From positions 1 through 13,373 of the forward strand of contig CAJTKV010000016.1 of assembly GCA_910577075.1 (NCBI GenBank): a DNA stretch of 13,373 nt, written 5' to 3'. The stretch comes from an uncultured Bacilli bacterium (GTDB lineage: Bacteria > Bacillota_I > Bacilli_A > RF39 > UBA660). A model generated the notes under the pieces. It was not told the origin of the DNA, searched no databases, and saw nothing but the letters and a program-made list of their open reading frames with translations. Below, piece by piece: positions 1-5,585 of the stretch; position 1 is the first letter of the stretch; the number at the start of each line of letters is the position of its first letter. The position numbers and the translations under genes are program-made.

Positions 1-1
1 A

Positions 2-262
2 AATATTGGATATCTATGCTATGCTACATATGATCGTTTAGAATTAAAATATAAATGTAGTTGTGGAAGTGAAGGAAGTGCATTATTGGATTTTGAGGAT
101 AGTCAAGGAGGAAGCGAAGCAAATGATGCTCTAATAACTATAAAAAACAGATTATGTTGTCCAAATGATAATAGTCCATTGATAACGATCTTAGAAAAAA
201 AGTTACTTAGTTATGAGATGAAGATAACATGCAAGGAATGTAATAAAATATATAAAAAATAA
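2..262 (+). CDS. 3' end of an unidentified Cys-rich protein (partial)
   Basis: The window opens inside a reading frame that stays open from base 2 to a TAA at 260-262, giving the last 86 residues of a protein whose start lies outside. Seven cysteines stand out: C6, then CSC (C19, C21), a CC pair (C52, C53), and CKEC close to the end (C77, C80). Closely spaced pairs of this kind resemble zinc-ribbon ligands, but I do not recognise the family and assign no function. No U-tailed hairpin follows, and only 30 nt separate it from the araC-type gene, so the two may be cotranscribed. That the frame is coding is inferred from its openness, its typical codon use and the clean gap to the next ribosome binding site. 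Confidence 0.6.
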   Translation, partial: NIGYLCYATYDRLELKYKCSCGSEGSALLDFEDSQGGSEANDALITIKNRLCCPNDNSPLITILEKKLLSYEMKITCKECNKIYKK

Positions 263-292
263 ATATAAAAAAATCTTAAAGGGAGAAGTTTT

Positions 293-1075
293 ATGTATTA
301 TCCAAAACAAATTCCATATTTATTAGATCAGGAATATAAAAAGTATATTGACTATCGCGAATATCATATAAAAGAATTGAGTGATTATTGTATGTGCATA
401 TGGGAGATGAGGTCAAGAATAGATTTTGACAAGACTATATATAATAATATTTTGCCCGATGCCTGTATCGATATCGTTGTAGATTTTTTGAATAAGACGA
501 TTTGCTTTGCGGGATTTAGTGCAGAAACAGAGCCAATGCAATTGCATGATAAAATTGATTCTATGGGTGTAAGATTAAAACCTGGAGCTTTTAAGGCAAT
601 ATTCCATCTAAATGCTGACGATATTATGGACAATCCCATTCCGTTTGGAGAAATCGAAAAAGATTGTGATTTAACGATTATTTTTTCTAATATTTCTTCA
701 GAGGTGCGAATATCTGTGTTAAAAAAATATCTGTTAGATAAAATTAGCGATGCGGAAGACACGACATTTATTGAAATAGTAGATAATTTATATCAAAATC
801 CTCAAGATCAAAAAGTTCACGATATTGCTACGCATTTTCATTATAATCAAAGACAATTATTTAGAATGTTTAAAAAACACTATGGCATATCTCCTAAAGT
901 CTTGTTAAATATTTTACGATTACATTTGTGTCTAACTTTAATACTTGAAGGACAAGCGGAATTAATTGACATATCTATGCGTTGTGGCTTTTATGATCAA
1001 GCACATTTTATCAAGGAGATAAAGAGGTATACTGGCATATCTCCATTACAACTTTTAAAAGCAATAAGGGACTGA
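293..1075 (+). CDS. AraC family transcriptional regulator
   Basis: A 260-residue cytoplasmic DNA-binding regulator. The C-terminal third carries the two helix-turn-helix units of the AraC/XylS family: residues about 175-194 (start VHDIATHFHYNQRQLFRMFK) and 224-248 (DISMRCGFYDQAHFIKEIKR), followed by the family ending TGISPLQLL. The N-terminal part (about 10-150), with PDACIDIVVDF and a later RLKPGAF, resembles the DUF6597-type sensing domain found in many AraC proteins; its ligand cannot be read. The start is fixed by AAAGGGAG at 278-284. The stop codon lies in the loop of a terminator hairpin, so the transcript ends at once. The target is unknown; the VOC/TfoX pair next door is a candidate. 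The AraC call is secure, the N-terminal domain name less so. Confidence 0.93.
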   Translation: MYYPKQIPYLLDQEYKKYIDYREYHIKELSDYCMCIWEMRSRIDFDKTIYNNILPDACIDIVVDFLNKTICFAGFSAETEPMQLHDKIDSMGVRLKPGAFKAIFHLNADDIMDNPIPFGEIEKDCDLTIIFSNISSEVRISVLKKYLLDKISDAEDTTFIEIVDNLYQNPQDQKVHDIATHFHYNQRQLFRMFKKHYGISPKVLLNILRLHLCLTLILEGQAELIDISMRCGFYDQAHFIKEIKRYTGISPLQLLKAIRD

Positions 1076-1089
1076 AATGTCCTTTTTTT
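1066..1089 (+). terminator. Intrinsic terminator overlapping the araC-type stop codon
   Basis: The stem AAGGGAC (1066-1072) pairs with GTCCTTT (1079-1085), with one G-T pair, around the loop TGAAAT, and runs into seven T (1083-1089). The TGA stop of the regulator is in the loop, so the hairpin doubles as the end of the coding region. Confidence 0.8.
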
Positions 1090-1111
1090 ACAATACAATA
1101 ATCATCATCTT

Positions 1112-1120
1112 TGATACAAT
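1112..1120 (+). promoter_or_regulatory. Likely extended -10 promoter for the VOC gene
   Basis: TGATACAAT fits the extended -10 form TGnTATAAT with one mismatch. No -35 box sits at 16-18 nt; a TTTACA at 1087-1092 is 22 nt away, which is too far. It lies just after the upstream terminator. A start about 7 nt downstream would leave a leader of about 13 nt, made up mainly of the ribosome binding site. Confidence 0.45.
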
Positions 1121-1139
1121 TTTTTTGGAGGTAGAAATT

Positions 1140-1520
1140 ATGTACAAAAGTATAACAGCCAATATAATGGTAAAGAATGTGTTTGAAACTATCGAGTTTT
1201 ATGAAAGTAAATTGGGATTTCAAAAAGTATTAAGTGTTCCAGATTCTGGCGATAAATTAAATTTTGCCATATTAAAGAAAGAAGATATTTCAATAATGAT
1301 TCAGGAACAACAAAATCTATTAGAGGAGTATCCAAGTTTAGCGAAAGAAGAAATTATTCCAACATTTACGTTATTTATAACTGTTGATGGTATTGAAAAA
1401 GTATATGAAGAATTAAAAGATAAAGTTCAACTTGCTTGTGATATGCATCAAACATTTTATGGGCGAAAAGAATTTACCATTTTTGATAATAATGGCAATA
1501 TTTTAACTATTGCTGAATAG
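1140..1520 (+). CDS. VOC superfamily (glyoxalase / bleomycin-resistance fold) protein
   Basis: A 126-residue protein with the beta-alpha-beta-beta-beta signatures of the vicinal oxygen chelate fold. The N-terminal module has NIMVKNVFETIEFYESKLGF (about 8-27), typical of the first half, and the C-terminal module ends FTIFDNNGNILTIAE, where the last Glu matches the usual metal-ligand position. Family members bind a small substrate or drug, or are metalloenzymes; which applies here cannot be told. An ATG at 1077 in the same frame would add 21 residues, but it lies inside a terminator and has no ribosome binding site, while GGAGG at 1127-1131 sits 8 nt before the ATG at 1140. The next gene begins 8 nt after the stop, so both probably form a two-gene unit. 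Confidence 0.85.
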   Translation: MYKSITANIMVKNVFETIEFYESKLGFQKVLSVPDSGDKLNFAILKKEDISIMIQEQQNLLEEYPSLAKEEIIPTFTLFITVDGIEKVYEELKDKVQLACDMHQTFYGRKEFTIFDNNGNILTIAE

Positions 1521-1528
1521 GAGAAGTT

Positions 1529-1849
1529 ATGGCGACAACAAATGAGTTTATTCAATATGTGTGCGAGCAGATTAGTGATATAGGATGTGTTACATATAAG
1601 AAGATGTTTGGAGAATATATGGTCTATTTGAATGGTAAACCGGTTCTCACTGTTTGTGAAAATACAGTTTTTGTAAAAAAACTAGAATGTTTGCAAGATT
1701 TAATGCTTGATGCGGATTTAGGATTTCCCTATAAAGGTGCTAAAGAACATTACATTCTCAATATAGATGATAGTGATTTTAGCAAAGAAGTTGTGAAACA
1801 AGTGGAAAAAGTAACTCCGATGCCTAAAAAGAGAAATTCTCATAGTTAA
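1529..1849 (+). CDS. TfoX/Sxy N-terminal domain protein
   Basis: A 106-residue protein made only of the TfoX-N domain. Landmarks are YKKMFGEYMVYLNGKPVLTVCENTVFVK in several blocks (residues about 23-50), the later YKGAKEHYIL, and the Pro-Lys-rich tail PMPKKRNS. In gamma-proteobacteria full-length TfoX/Sxy controls competence with CRP, but it also has a C-terminal domain that is absent here. Short stand-alone TfoX-N proteins are common in Bacillota and have no settled role, so a competence function should not be assumed. AGGAG at 1519-1523 overlaps the stop of the VOC gene and fixes the ATG, implying translation close behind that gene. The last codons form the left arm of the terminator. Confidence 0.88.
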   Translation: MATTNEFIQYVCEQISDIGCVTYKKMFGEYMVYLNGKPVLTVCENTVFVKKLECLQDLMLDADLGFPYKGAKEHYILNIDDSDFSKEVVKQVEKVTPMPKKRNSHS

Positions 1850-1860
1850 TTTCTCTTTTT
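1826..1860 (+). terminator. Intrinsic terminator after the VOC/TfoX pair
   Basis: Thirteen perfect base pairs, AAAAAGAGAAATT (1826-1838) with AATTTCTCTTTTT (1848-1860), around a 9-nt loop. The left arm codes for the last residues of the TfoX-N protein and the TAA stop straddles the loop and right arm. The A-tract on one side and T-tract on the other could make it work in either direction, but no gene faces it from the right. Confidence 0.82.
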
Positions 1861-1901
1861 ATATGCATATTAATTACTAAAGAAGGTAATATATGCATAT
1901 A
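1861..1901 (+). repeat. Two identical ATATGCATAT palindromes, part of a larger dyad, at the start of the DUF3298 gene
   Basis: The palindrome ATATGCATAT occurs at 1861-1870 and 1891-1900, with centres 30 bp apart, close to three helical turns. Between them, ATTAC (1873-1877) and GTAAT (1886-1890) are also inverted, so the whole block can fold as one long hairpin with a 2-nt bulge. The second palindrome contains the ATG (1893), and the GAAGG ribosome binding site (1882-1886) lies mostly in the loop. It could be a pair of operator half-sites or an RNA structure affecting translation; the sequence does not decide between them. Confidence 0.6.
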
Positions 1902-2612
1902 AAACATTTGGGGATAATTAAATATGGGGGGCTGATAGTAATATCTTTTATTTTTATGTTTGGAAATATTTTTTCTGAATCGCTTGATCGACTTCCTGTT
2001 ATTGGCAGTATAGTAAATGTTTTTAATACGACTTTTTTCTTTCAGTATAAGGATAATGAAATTAGTGGGGATATTCCTAATATCAAATATCAAAAAGAAA
2101 TAGATGATGTTTTGAATGACGATATCAATAGATTTACTTATGCAATAATTGAGAATTTCTTTAAAGAATATGCTGATGATAAATATCAATATACAAAGAT
2201 TGATTATGCAGTTATAACTGATAATTATTTGTGGTTTACTTTAAAAATAGATGTTTTAGAAATCATGGCAAGTGCTTACAATTATTCGAAATATTATCAC
2301 ATTAATAAGAAAAGTGATAAAATAATCATTCTCGATGATTTGTTTAAGGATAAAGAATATAAAAGGGTAATAAATGATGAAATAAAAAGGCAGATGCGCA
2401 GTCGCATGAAGGAGAATGAGAACCTTGTATATTGGATAGATAATGCCGATCAAACTACAGACTTTAAGACAATCAAAGATGATCAAAATTTCTATTTTGA
2501 TAAAAAAGGGAAACTTGTCATTGTTTTTGATCAACTGGAAGTTGGTCCGGGATTTATGGGGATACAAGAATTTTTAATAGATTCGAAAATTTATGAAGAT
2601 TATCTAAAATAA
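1893..2612 (+). CDS. RsiV-like DUF3298 domain protein, membrane-anchored
   Basis: A 239-residue protein with one N-terminal membrane segment (about 13-27), so most of it should lie outside the cell. Just after the membrane comes LPVIGSIVNVF (34-44), a stretch typical of RsiV-type proteins. The middle has SAYNYSKYYHINKKSDKI and LDDLFKD (147-153). The C-terminal part carries the DUF3298 signature: FKTIKDDQNFYFDKKGKLVI, then FDQLEVGPGFMG (212-223). In Bacillus, RsiV is an anti-sigma factor that binds lysozyme outside the cell. Here only about 12 residues precede the membrane segment, too few for a sigma-binding domain, and no sigma factor gene is adjacent, so an anti-sigma role is unlikely. Binding of lysozyme or cell-wall ligands is possible but unproven. 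The start follows GAAGG at 1882-1886. Confidence 0.8.
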   Translation: MHIKHLGIIKYGGLIVISFIFMFGNIFSESLDRLPVIGSIVNVFNTTFFFQYKDNEISGDIPNIKYQKEIDDVLNDDINRFTYAIIENFFKEYADDKYQYTKIDYAVITDNYLWFTLKIDVLEIMASAYNYSKYYHINKKSDKIIILDDLFKDKEYKRVINDEIKRQMRSRMKENENLVYWIDNADQTTDFKTIKDDQNFYFDKKGKLVIVFDQLEVGPGFMGIQEFLIDSKIYEDYLK

Positions 2613-2630
2613 AAAAGATAGTCTTTTTTT
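2611..2630 (+). terminator. Weak A/T-rich terminator after the DUF3298 gene
   Basis: AAAAAAGA (2611-2618) pairs with TCTTTTTT (2622-2629) around the 3-nt loop TAG, followed by one more T. There is only one G-C pair, so the stem is weak and could be leaky. The -35 box of the next operon begins at 2632. Confidence 0.5.
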
Positions 2631-2631
2631 A

Positions 2632-2660
2632 TTGACAAATGTTATATACTGTTATATATT
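2632..2660 (+). promoter_or_regulatory. Consensus sigma-A-type promoter of the gntR-ABC operon
   Basis: A perfect -35 box TTGACA (2632-2637) and a -10 box TATATT (2655-2660) are separated by exactly 17 nt. The expected start is near 2667, giving an 18-nt leader that contains AGGAGGG. This is the closest match to consensus in the window, and its -10 lies within the inverted repeat listed next. Confidence 0.85.
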
Positions 2661-2671
2661 AGTTATAACAG
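2649..2671 (+). promoter_or_regulatory. Probable GntR operator: CTGTTATA-N7-TATAACAG
   Basis: A perfect 8-bp inverted repeat with a 7-nt spacer covers the -10 box and the expected transcription start. A further copy of TGTTATAT at 2640-2647 repeats the left arm (2650-2657) in direct orientation, 10 bp away. The position, directly ahead of a YtrA-type GntR gene, is what negative autoregulation would require. Binding by this regulator is inferred. Confidence 0.72.
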
Positions 2672-2684
2672 TTAGGAGGGTTGC

Positions 2685-3068
2685 ATGAAAATAATTATTA
2701 GCAATAGCAGTTCAGTTCCGATATATGAGCAAATAAAAAATGCCATAATAACGCAGATAATGAATGATGAATTACGAGAAGATGAGGCCTTACCTTCTAT
2801 TCGTTCGTTGGCAAGTGATATAAGAATAAGTGTCATGACGATAAAAAAGGCCTACGACGAATTAGAAAGTGAAGGGTATATAATAACGAGACAAGGCAAG
2901 GGAAGTTTTATTGCCCCAAAGAATACGGAACTTGCTCAGGAAAAAGCACGTAGGGATATTGAAAATTATATGGGAAATATTATAGCTATTAAAAATAAAT
3001 TTGGAATTGAAGAAAGTGAACTAATTGATTTATTTAAATATTTAATGGAGAGTGATGAAAATGAATAA
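2685..3068 (+). CDS. GntR family regulator, YtrA subfamily
   Basis: A 127-residue repressor-type protein. The winged helix occupies residues about 11-78, beginning VPIYEQIKNAI and continuing through LPSIRSLASDIRISVMTIKK to the wing ending GKGSFIAP (71-78). What follows is a short helical tail of about 45 residues, the mark of the YtrA subfamily, which dimerises through that tail and lacks a large ligand domain. Such proteins usually repress their own ABC transporter operon and are often released by cell-envelope stress or antibiotics; the inducer here is unknown. AGGAGGG at 2674-2680 gives a strong start. The gene overlaps the following ATPase by 8 nt when that gene starts at 3061, indicating translational coupling. 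Family assignment is secure, autoregulation is inferred from the operator. Confidence 0.93.
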   Translation: MKIIISNSSSVPIYEQIKNAIITQIMNDELREDEALPSIRSLASDIRISVMTIKKAYDELESEGYIITRQGKGSFIAPKNTELAQEKARRDIENYMGNIIAIKNKFGIEESELIDLFKYLMESDENE

Positions 3069-3921
3069 TGCAATTGAAATAAAGAACTTAACAAAAAGGT
3101 ATGATGATTTATTTTCTTTAGGAACGATTAATATGACTATTCCAAGTGGTCAAATTGTTGGATTAATTGGCGAAAATGGGGCAGGAAAGACAACTTTGAT
3201 AAAATCACTTTTGGGAATTATAAATAGAGATTCTGGAACGATTAAAATTTTTAATAAGGATATAGATAAATATGAAACACTTATCAAAGAGGATATAGGA
3301 GTTGTATTAGATGGTATGTTTTTTCCAGAAGTTTTAACGGGAAAGGATATCAATGCTATTTTAAAATCCTCTTATAAGAACTGGGATGAAGATCTATTCT
3401 TTCAATATTTAAAAGATTTTCAAATTGATGCCAATAAAAAAGTCAATAAATTGTCTAAGGGTATGCGAAAGAAATTAGAAATAGCTACCTCACTTGCACA
3501 TCATCCTAAATTGCTTATCTTAGATGAACCTACTAGTGGACTTGATCCAATAGTAAGAAAGGAAGTTTTAGATATATTTTTGAAATTTCTTTCCGATGAG
3601 GAACATACTATTTTGATTTCGACGCATATAACTTCGGATCTTGAACATATTGCCGATAAAATAGTCTTTATCGATAAGGGGAAGATAATCTTAGATGAAT
3701 CAAGGGATGATATTATGGATAATTATGGTATTTTGAGATGCGATGCAGAATACTTTGATAATATTGATAAGAAGGATATTGTTTCCTATATAAAGAATAG
3801 ATATGACTATACAGTTTTGGTCAATGATATGAAGAAAATTAAAAAGAAATACAAGGAATGTGTATTGGATAAAATTACTATAGAAGATTTAATGGTTCTT
3901 ATGATAAAGGGGGTAAAATAA
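3061..3921 (+). CDS. ABC transporter ATP-binding protein of the YtrA-type operon
   Basis: A 286-residue cytoplasmic ATPase that should power the permease encoded next. Visible motifs are Walker A GENGAGKTT (37-45), signature LSKGM (131-135, in place of LSGGQ), Walker B LLILDE (151-156), D-loop SGLD (159-162) and H-loop His189. The Q-loop position reads VVLDGMFF, with Asp84 where Gln is usual; this is common in the YtrB/BcrA-like exporters. A C-terminal extension of about 75 residues follows the core. Three starts compete: GTG 3052, ATG 3055 and ATG 3061. I chose 3061 because the two earlier ones lie only 1 and 4 nt after the GGAG at 3047-3050. The stop overlaps the next start by one base. The substrate is unknown; antimicrobial peptide or envelope-related export is typical for these operons. 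Confidence 0.92.
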   Translation: MNNAIEIKNLTKRYDDLFSLGTINMTIPSGQIVGLIGENGAGKTTLIKSLLGIINRDSGTIKIFNKDIDKYETLIKEDIGVVLDGMFFPEVLTGKDINAILKSSYKNWDEDLFFQYLKDFQIDANKKVNKLSKGMRKKLEIATSLAHHPKLLILDEPTSGLDPIVRKEVLDIFLKFLSDEEHTILISTHITSDLEHIADKIVFIDKGKIILDESRDDIMDNYGILRCDAEYFDNIDKKDIVSYIKNRYDYTVLVNDMKKIKKKYKECVLDKITIEDLMVLMIKGVK

Positions 3922-4556
3922 TGTTAGGTTTAATAAAAAAAGATTTACTTATGATTAAGTCATCAATGCGGGTATTTGCCATATGTCTCGTTGCATATGT
4001 CATCTTAGGAATTATCGAAGGAGAAAACTATATTATTTCCTATCTTCCAGCCTTTGTTGTCTTTATGATGATGACGACTTTTAGTTATGATGAATATAAC
4101 AAGAGTGATGCCTACATATCAACACTTCCCTGTGGAAAAAAGAATGTTGTTAAGGCGAAGTATTTAACGACGATTATTCTCTTTATAGCTTTTACCTTAT
4201 TATCTATATGCTATGCTACAATTTTGAGCTTTACAAATAGTGATTTGCAATTGCAGGATATATTAGTAACAATTTTGGGAGTCATTTTTGGTGTAAGTAT
4301 TTTTCAATGTGTCTTTTATCCAATGATATATAAGTTTGGCATTGAGAAAAGTCGTATAGCAATTATAATTTTAGTTTTTGGATTTGTAGGTATCATAGCA
4401 CTTTTATCTAAATTAAATATTAATATAAACTTGTCTTTAGGTGTAACGAATTTTCTCGATAACTATTGGTTTATAATATTTCCTCTGATAGAAATGTTGG
4501 TTATATATATATCTTATAGAATATCAGCACATATTTATATGAAAAAAGAATTTTAA
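3921..4556 (+). CDS. ABC-2 type transporter permease (ABC2_membrane_5-like)
   Basis: A 211-residue integral membrane protein with about six predicted membrane segments: residues 17-33, 36-54, 82-103, 113-137, 145-163 and 182-201. Between the second and third is FSYDEYNKSDAYISTLPCGK (54-73), a cytoplasmic motif characteristic of the PF13346-type ABC-2 permeases that accompany YtrA regulators. It should form the membrane channel, probably as a dimer, for the ATPase encoded just upstream; the two genes share one base (TAATG). No extracellular binding domain is present, so substrate recognition would lie within the membrane part. A strong terminator begins in its stop codon, closing the three-gene operon. 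Confidence 0.88.
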   Translation: MLGLIKKDLLMIKSSMRVFAICLVAYVILGIIEGENYIISYLPAFVVFMMMTTFSYDEYNKSDAYISTLPCGKKNVVKAKYLTTIILFIAFTLLSICYATILSFTNSDLQLQDILVTILGVIFGVSIFQCVFYPMIYKFGIEKSRIAIIILVFGFVGIIALLSKLNININLSLGVTNFLDNYWFIIFPLIEMLVIYISYRISAHIYMKKEF

Positions 4557-4585
4557 AGTGAATAAAGTATTTTATTCACTTTTTT
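4555..4585 (+). terminator. Strong intrinsic terminator closing the gntR-ABC operon
   Basis: Twelve perfect base pairs, AAAGTGAATAAA (4555-4566) with TTTATTCACTTT (4571-4582), close a GTAT tetraloop and end in a run of six T (4580-4585). It begins in the permease stop codon. Confidence 0.88.
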
Positions 4586-4662
4586 ATATGTTGGTAGTCT
4601 GATGAGTAAGTATATGCTTTTTTGCAAGAAGATAAGGACTTTTACCTCTATGTTAGATGTTT

Positions 4663-4691
4663 TTGACAAAATGTTAAATTAATTTTATAGA
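4663..4691 (+). promoter_or_regulatory. Likely promoter of the XRE / membrane protein pair
   Basis: TTGACA at 4663-4668 is a perfect -35 box, and TATAGA at 4686-4691 lies 17 nt further on as a partial -10. The leader would be about 36 nt. The rest of the gap from 4586 holds no coding frame, strong hairpin or recognised riboswitch that I can see. Confidence 0.6.
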
Positions 4692-4733
4692 TAAAAAGGG
4701 TTAATTATTATAAAATGAAGATGGTGATGAAAT

Positions 4734-5162
4734 GTGACAATAGGTGAAAAAATTATTGAGTTGCGTAAGAAGGAGAAATATACTCAAGAAAAGTTGTCAG
4801 AGTTAATTGGTGTTTCAAGACAGACTTTATCTAATTGGGAGAGCAATGTGACTTCCCCTGATTTATCGCAAGCAAAAAAGATAGTAGAGATATTTAAAAT
4901 AAGTTTAGATGATTTAATCAATAATGAAACAGAAATTGAGTGTTCAAATAATAATAGTATTTTATCTAAATTAAAGGGAAAGAAATGTTTTCTCGATATT
5001 GATACATATGATTATCGCTTGGATTTTACAACAGAAGTAACGATAATGGATATTGACTCTTCATTTATTAAGATATCTTTTGTATATAAAAAGAAGAATA
5101 TTATTAAATTATTGGATATGAATTTAATTCATTCTATTTCTGTGATAAAGGAGAGTGAATAA
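4734..5162 (+). CDS. XRE family transcriptional regulator with a C-terminal beta-rich domain
   Basis: A 142-residue DNA-binding protein. Residues 5-59 form a Cro/CI-type helix-turn-helix with the usual GVSRQTLSNWESN recognition region and a closing FKISLDDLI. A linker (about 62-78) leads to a small C-terminal domain (79-142) starting LKGKKCFLDID and running through several predicted strands to IKESE. That domain resembles the end of the protein encoded next. The start is GTG at 4734: an in-frame TGA lies two codons upstream, and an ATG at 4732 in another frame stops at once. The ribosome binding site (GGTGAT, 4724-4729) is weak. The downstream partner starts 1 nt after the stop. Targets are unknown; its own promoter and the MacB-type genes downstream are candidates. 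Confidence 0.88.
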   Translation: MTIGEKIIELRKKEKYTQEKLSELIGVSRQTLSNWESNVTSPDLSQAKKIVEIFKISLDDLINNETEIECSNNNSILSKLKGKKCFLDIDTYDYRLDFTTEVTIMDIDSSFIKISFVYKKKNIIKLLDMNLIHSISVIKESE

Positions 5163-5163
5163 T

Positions 5164-5517
5164 ATGGAATGGAGCATTTTCTTTTTAGCACTTATTGGTT
5201 TTGTCATTCTAAGTGGTAAAATGGATAGTATTCAAAAAAGAATAGATAATCTCGAAATTATAGGCGAAAGCAAAAACACACACAATGACTTATTGCTCGA
5301 GGAATATGTAGGTAAAAAAGTTACTATTGAAATTGATAATGATGATATTGAGAACAGTTATCTATTTGATTCGGCTAATGAGGTTGAAGGTGTTATTGTT
5401 GAATATGATGATGAGTGGTTACTATTTCAGTATTATCACAAGTATAAGAAAAAAGAAGTTTTTCAATATTTAAGACGCCGCGATCTTAAGAGCGTCAACG
5501 AGATTAAGGAAAAGTAG
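5164..5517 (+). CDS. Small single-pass membrane protein paired with the XRE regulator
   Basis: A 117-residue protein of no family I can name. Residues 4-18 (WSIFFLALIGFVILS) form one membrane helix, followed by a short charged helix (19-37) that may coil. The remainder (44-117) is acidic then basic and looks beta-rich: YVGKKVTIEID (48-58), EVEGVIVEYDDEWLLFQYY, KYKKKEVFQYL. This part aligns by eye with the C-terminal domain of the preceding regulator, including GKK, an ID pair, KKK and a final IKE. A GTG at 5155 is in frame, but it lies only 1 nt after AAAGGAG (5147-5153), so ATG 5164 is the better start. One base separates it from the regulator and a terminator starts at its stop, so the two genes form a closed pair. 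A membrane partner or sensor role for the regulator is inference. Confidence 0.75.
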   Translation: MEWSIFFLALIGFVILSGKMDSIQKRIDNLEIIGESKNTHNDLLLEEYVGKKVTIEIDNDDIENSYLFDSANEVEGVIVEYDDEWLLFQYYHKYKKKEVFQYLRRRDLKSVNEIKEK

Positions 5518-5543
5518 CAAATCTCTAGGAAGATTTGTTTTTT
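5518..5543 (+). terminator. Intrinsic terminator after the XRE/membrane protein pair
   Basis: CAAATCT (5518-5524) pairs perfectly with AGATTTG (5531-5537) around CTAGGA, followed by six T (5538-5543). The next promoter begins 3 nt later. Confidence 0.85.
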
Positions 5544-5545
5544 CG

Positions 5546-5554
5546 TGTTATAAT
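5546..5554 (+). promoter_or_regulatory. Extended -10 promoter for the MacB-type ABC genes
   Basis: TGTTATAAT is a perfect extended -10 (TGnTATAAT). The -35 region falls within the preceding terminator hairpin and shows no TTGACA-like box. The start near 5561 would give a leader of about 25 nt, including the purine-rich AGGAAGGAAGAG. Confidence 0.7.
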
Positions 5555-5585
5555 TTGTTTATATAGTAAGGAAGGAAGAGTTTAT

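Noticed and set aside
1077..1139. Upstream extension of the VOC protein to ATG 1077
   Set aside because: That ATG is inside the terminator hairpin, lacks a ribosome binding site and adds a low-complexity hydrophobic stretch absent from VOC proteins; ATG 1140 has GGAGG at the right distance.
1011..2567. Several frames on the - strand (for example 1011-1223, 1824-2189, 2256-2567) of 70-121 codons
   Set aside because: They lie opposite well-supported + strand genes, have no ribosome binding sites of note, and their translations look like low-complexity reverse images of AT-rich coding DNA.
4586..4662. Possible riboswitch or small RNA between the ABC-2 permease and XRE genes
   Set aside because: I could find only a three-base-pair stem before a T run and no known motif; the stretch is also upstream of the likely promoter.
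5473..5496. GACGC ... GCGTC hairpin near the end of the small membrane protein gene
   Set aside because: It lies inside the coding region, has a long loop and no T tract, and the real terminator follows at 5518.
5535..5585. Upstream extension of the MacB-type ATPase to ATG 5535
   Set aside because: It begins in the terminator stem and overlaps the promoter. The family starts close to ATG 5586, which has its own ribosome binding site.
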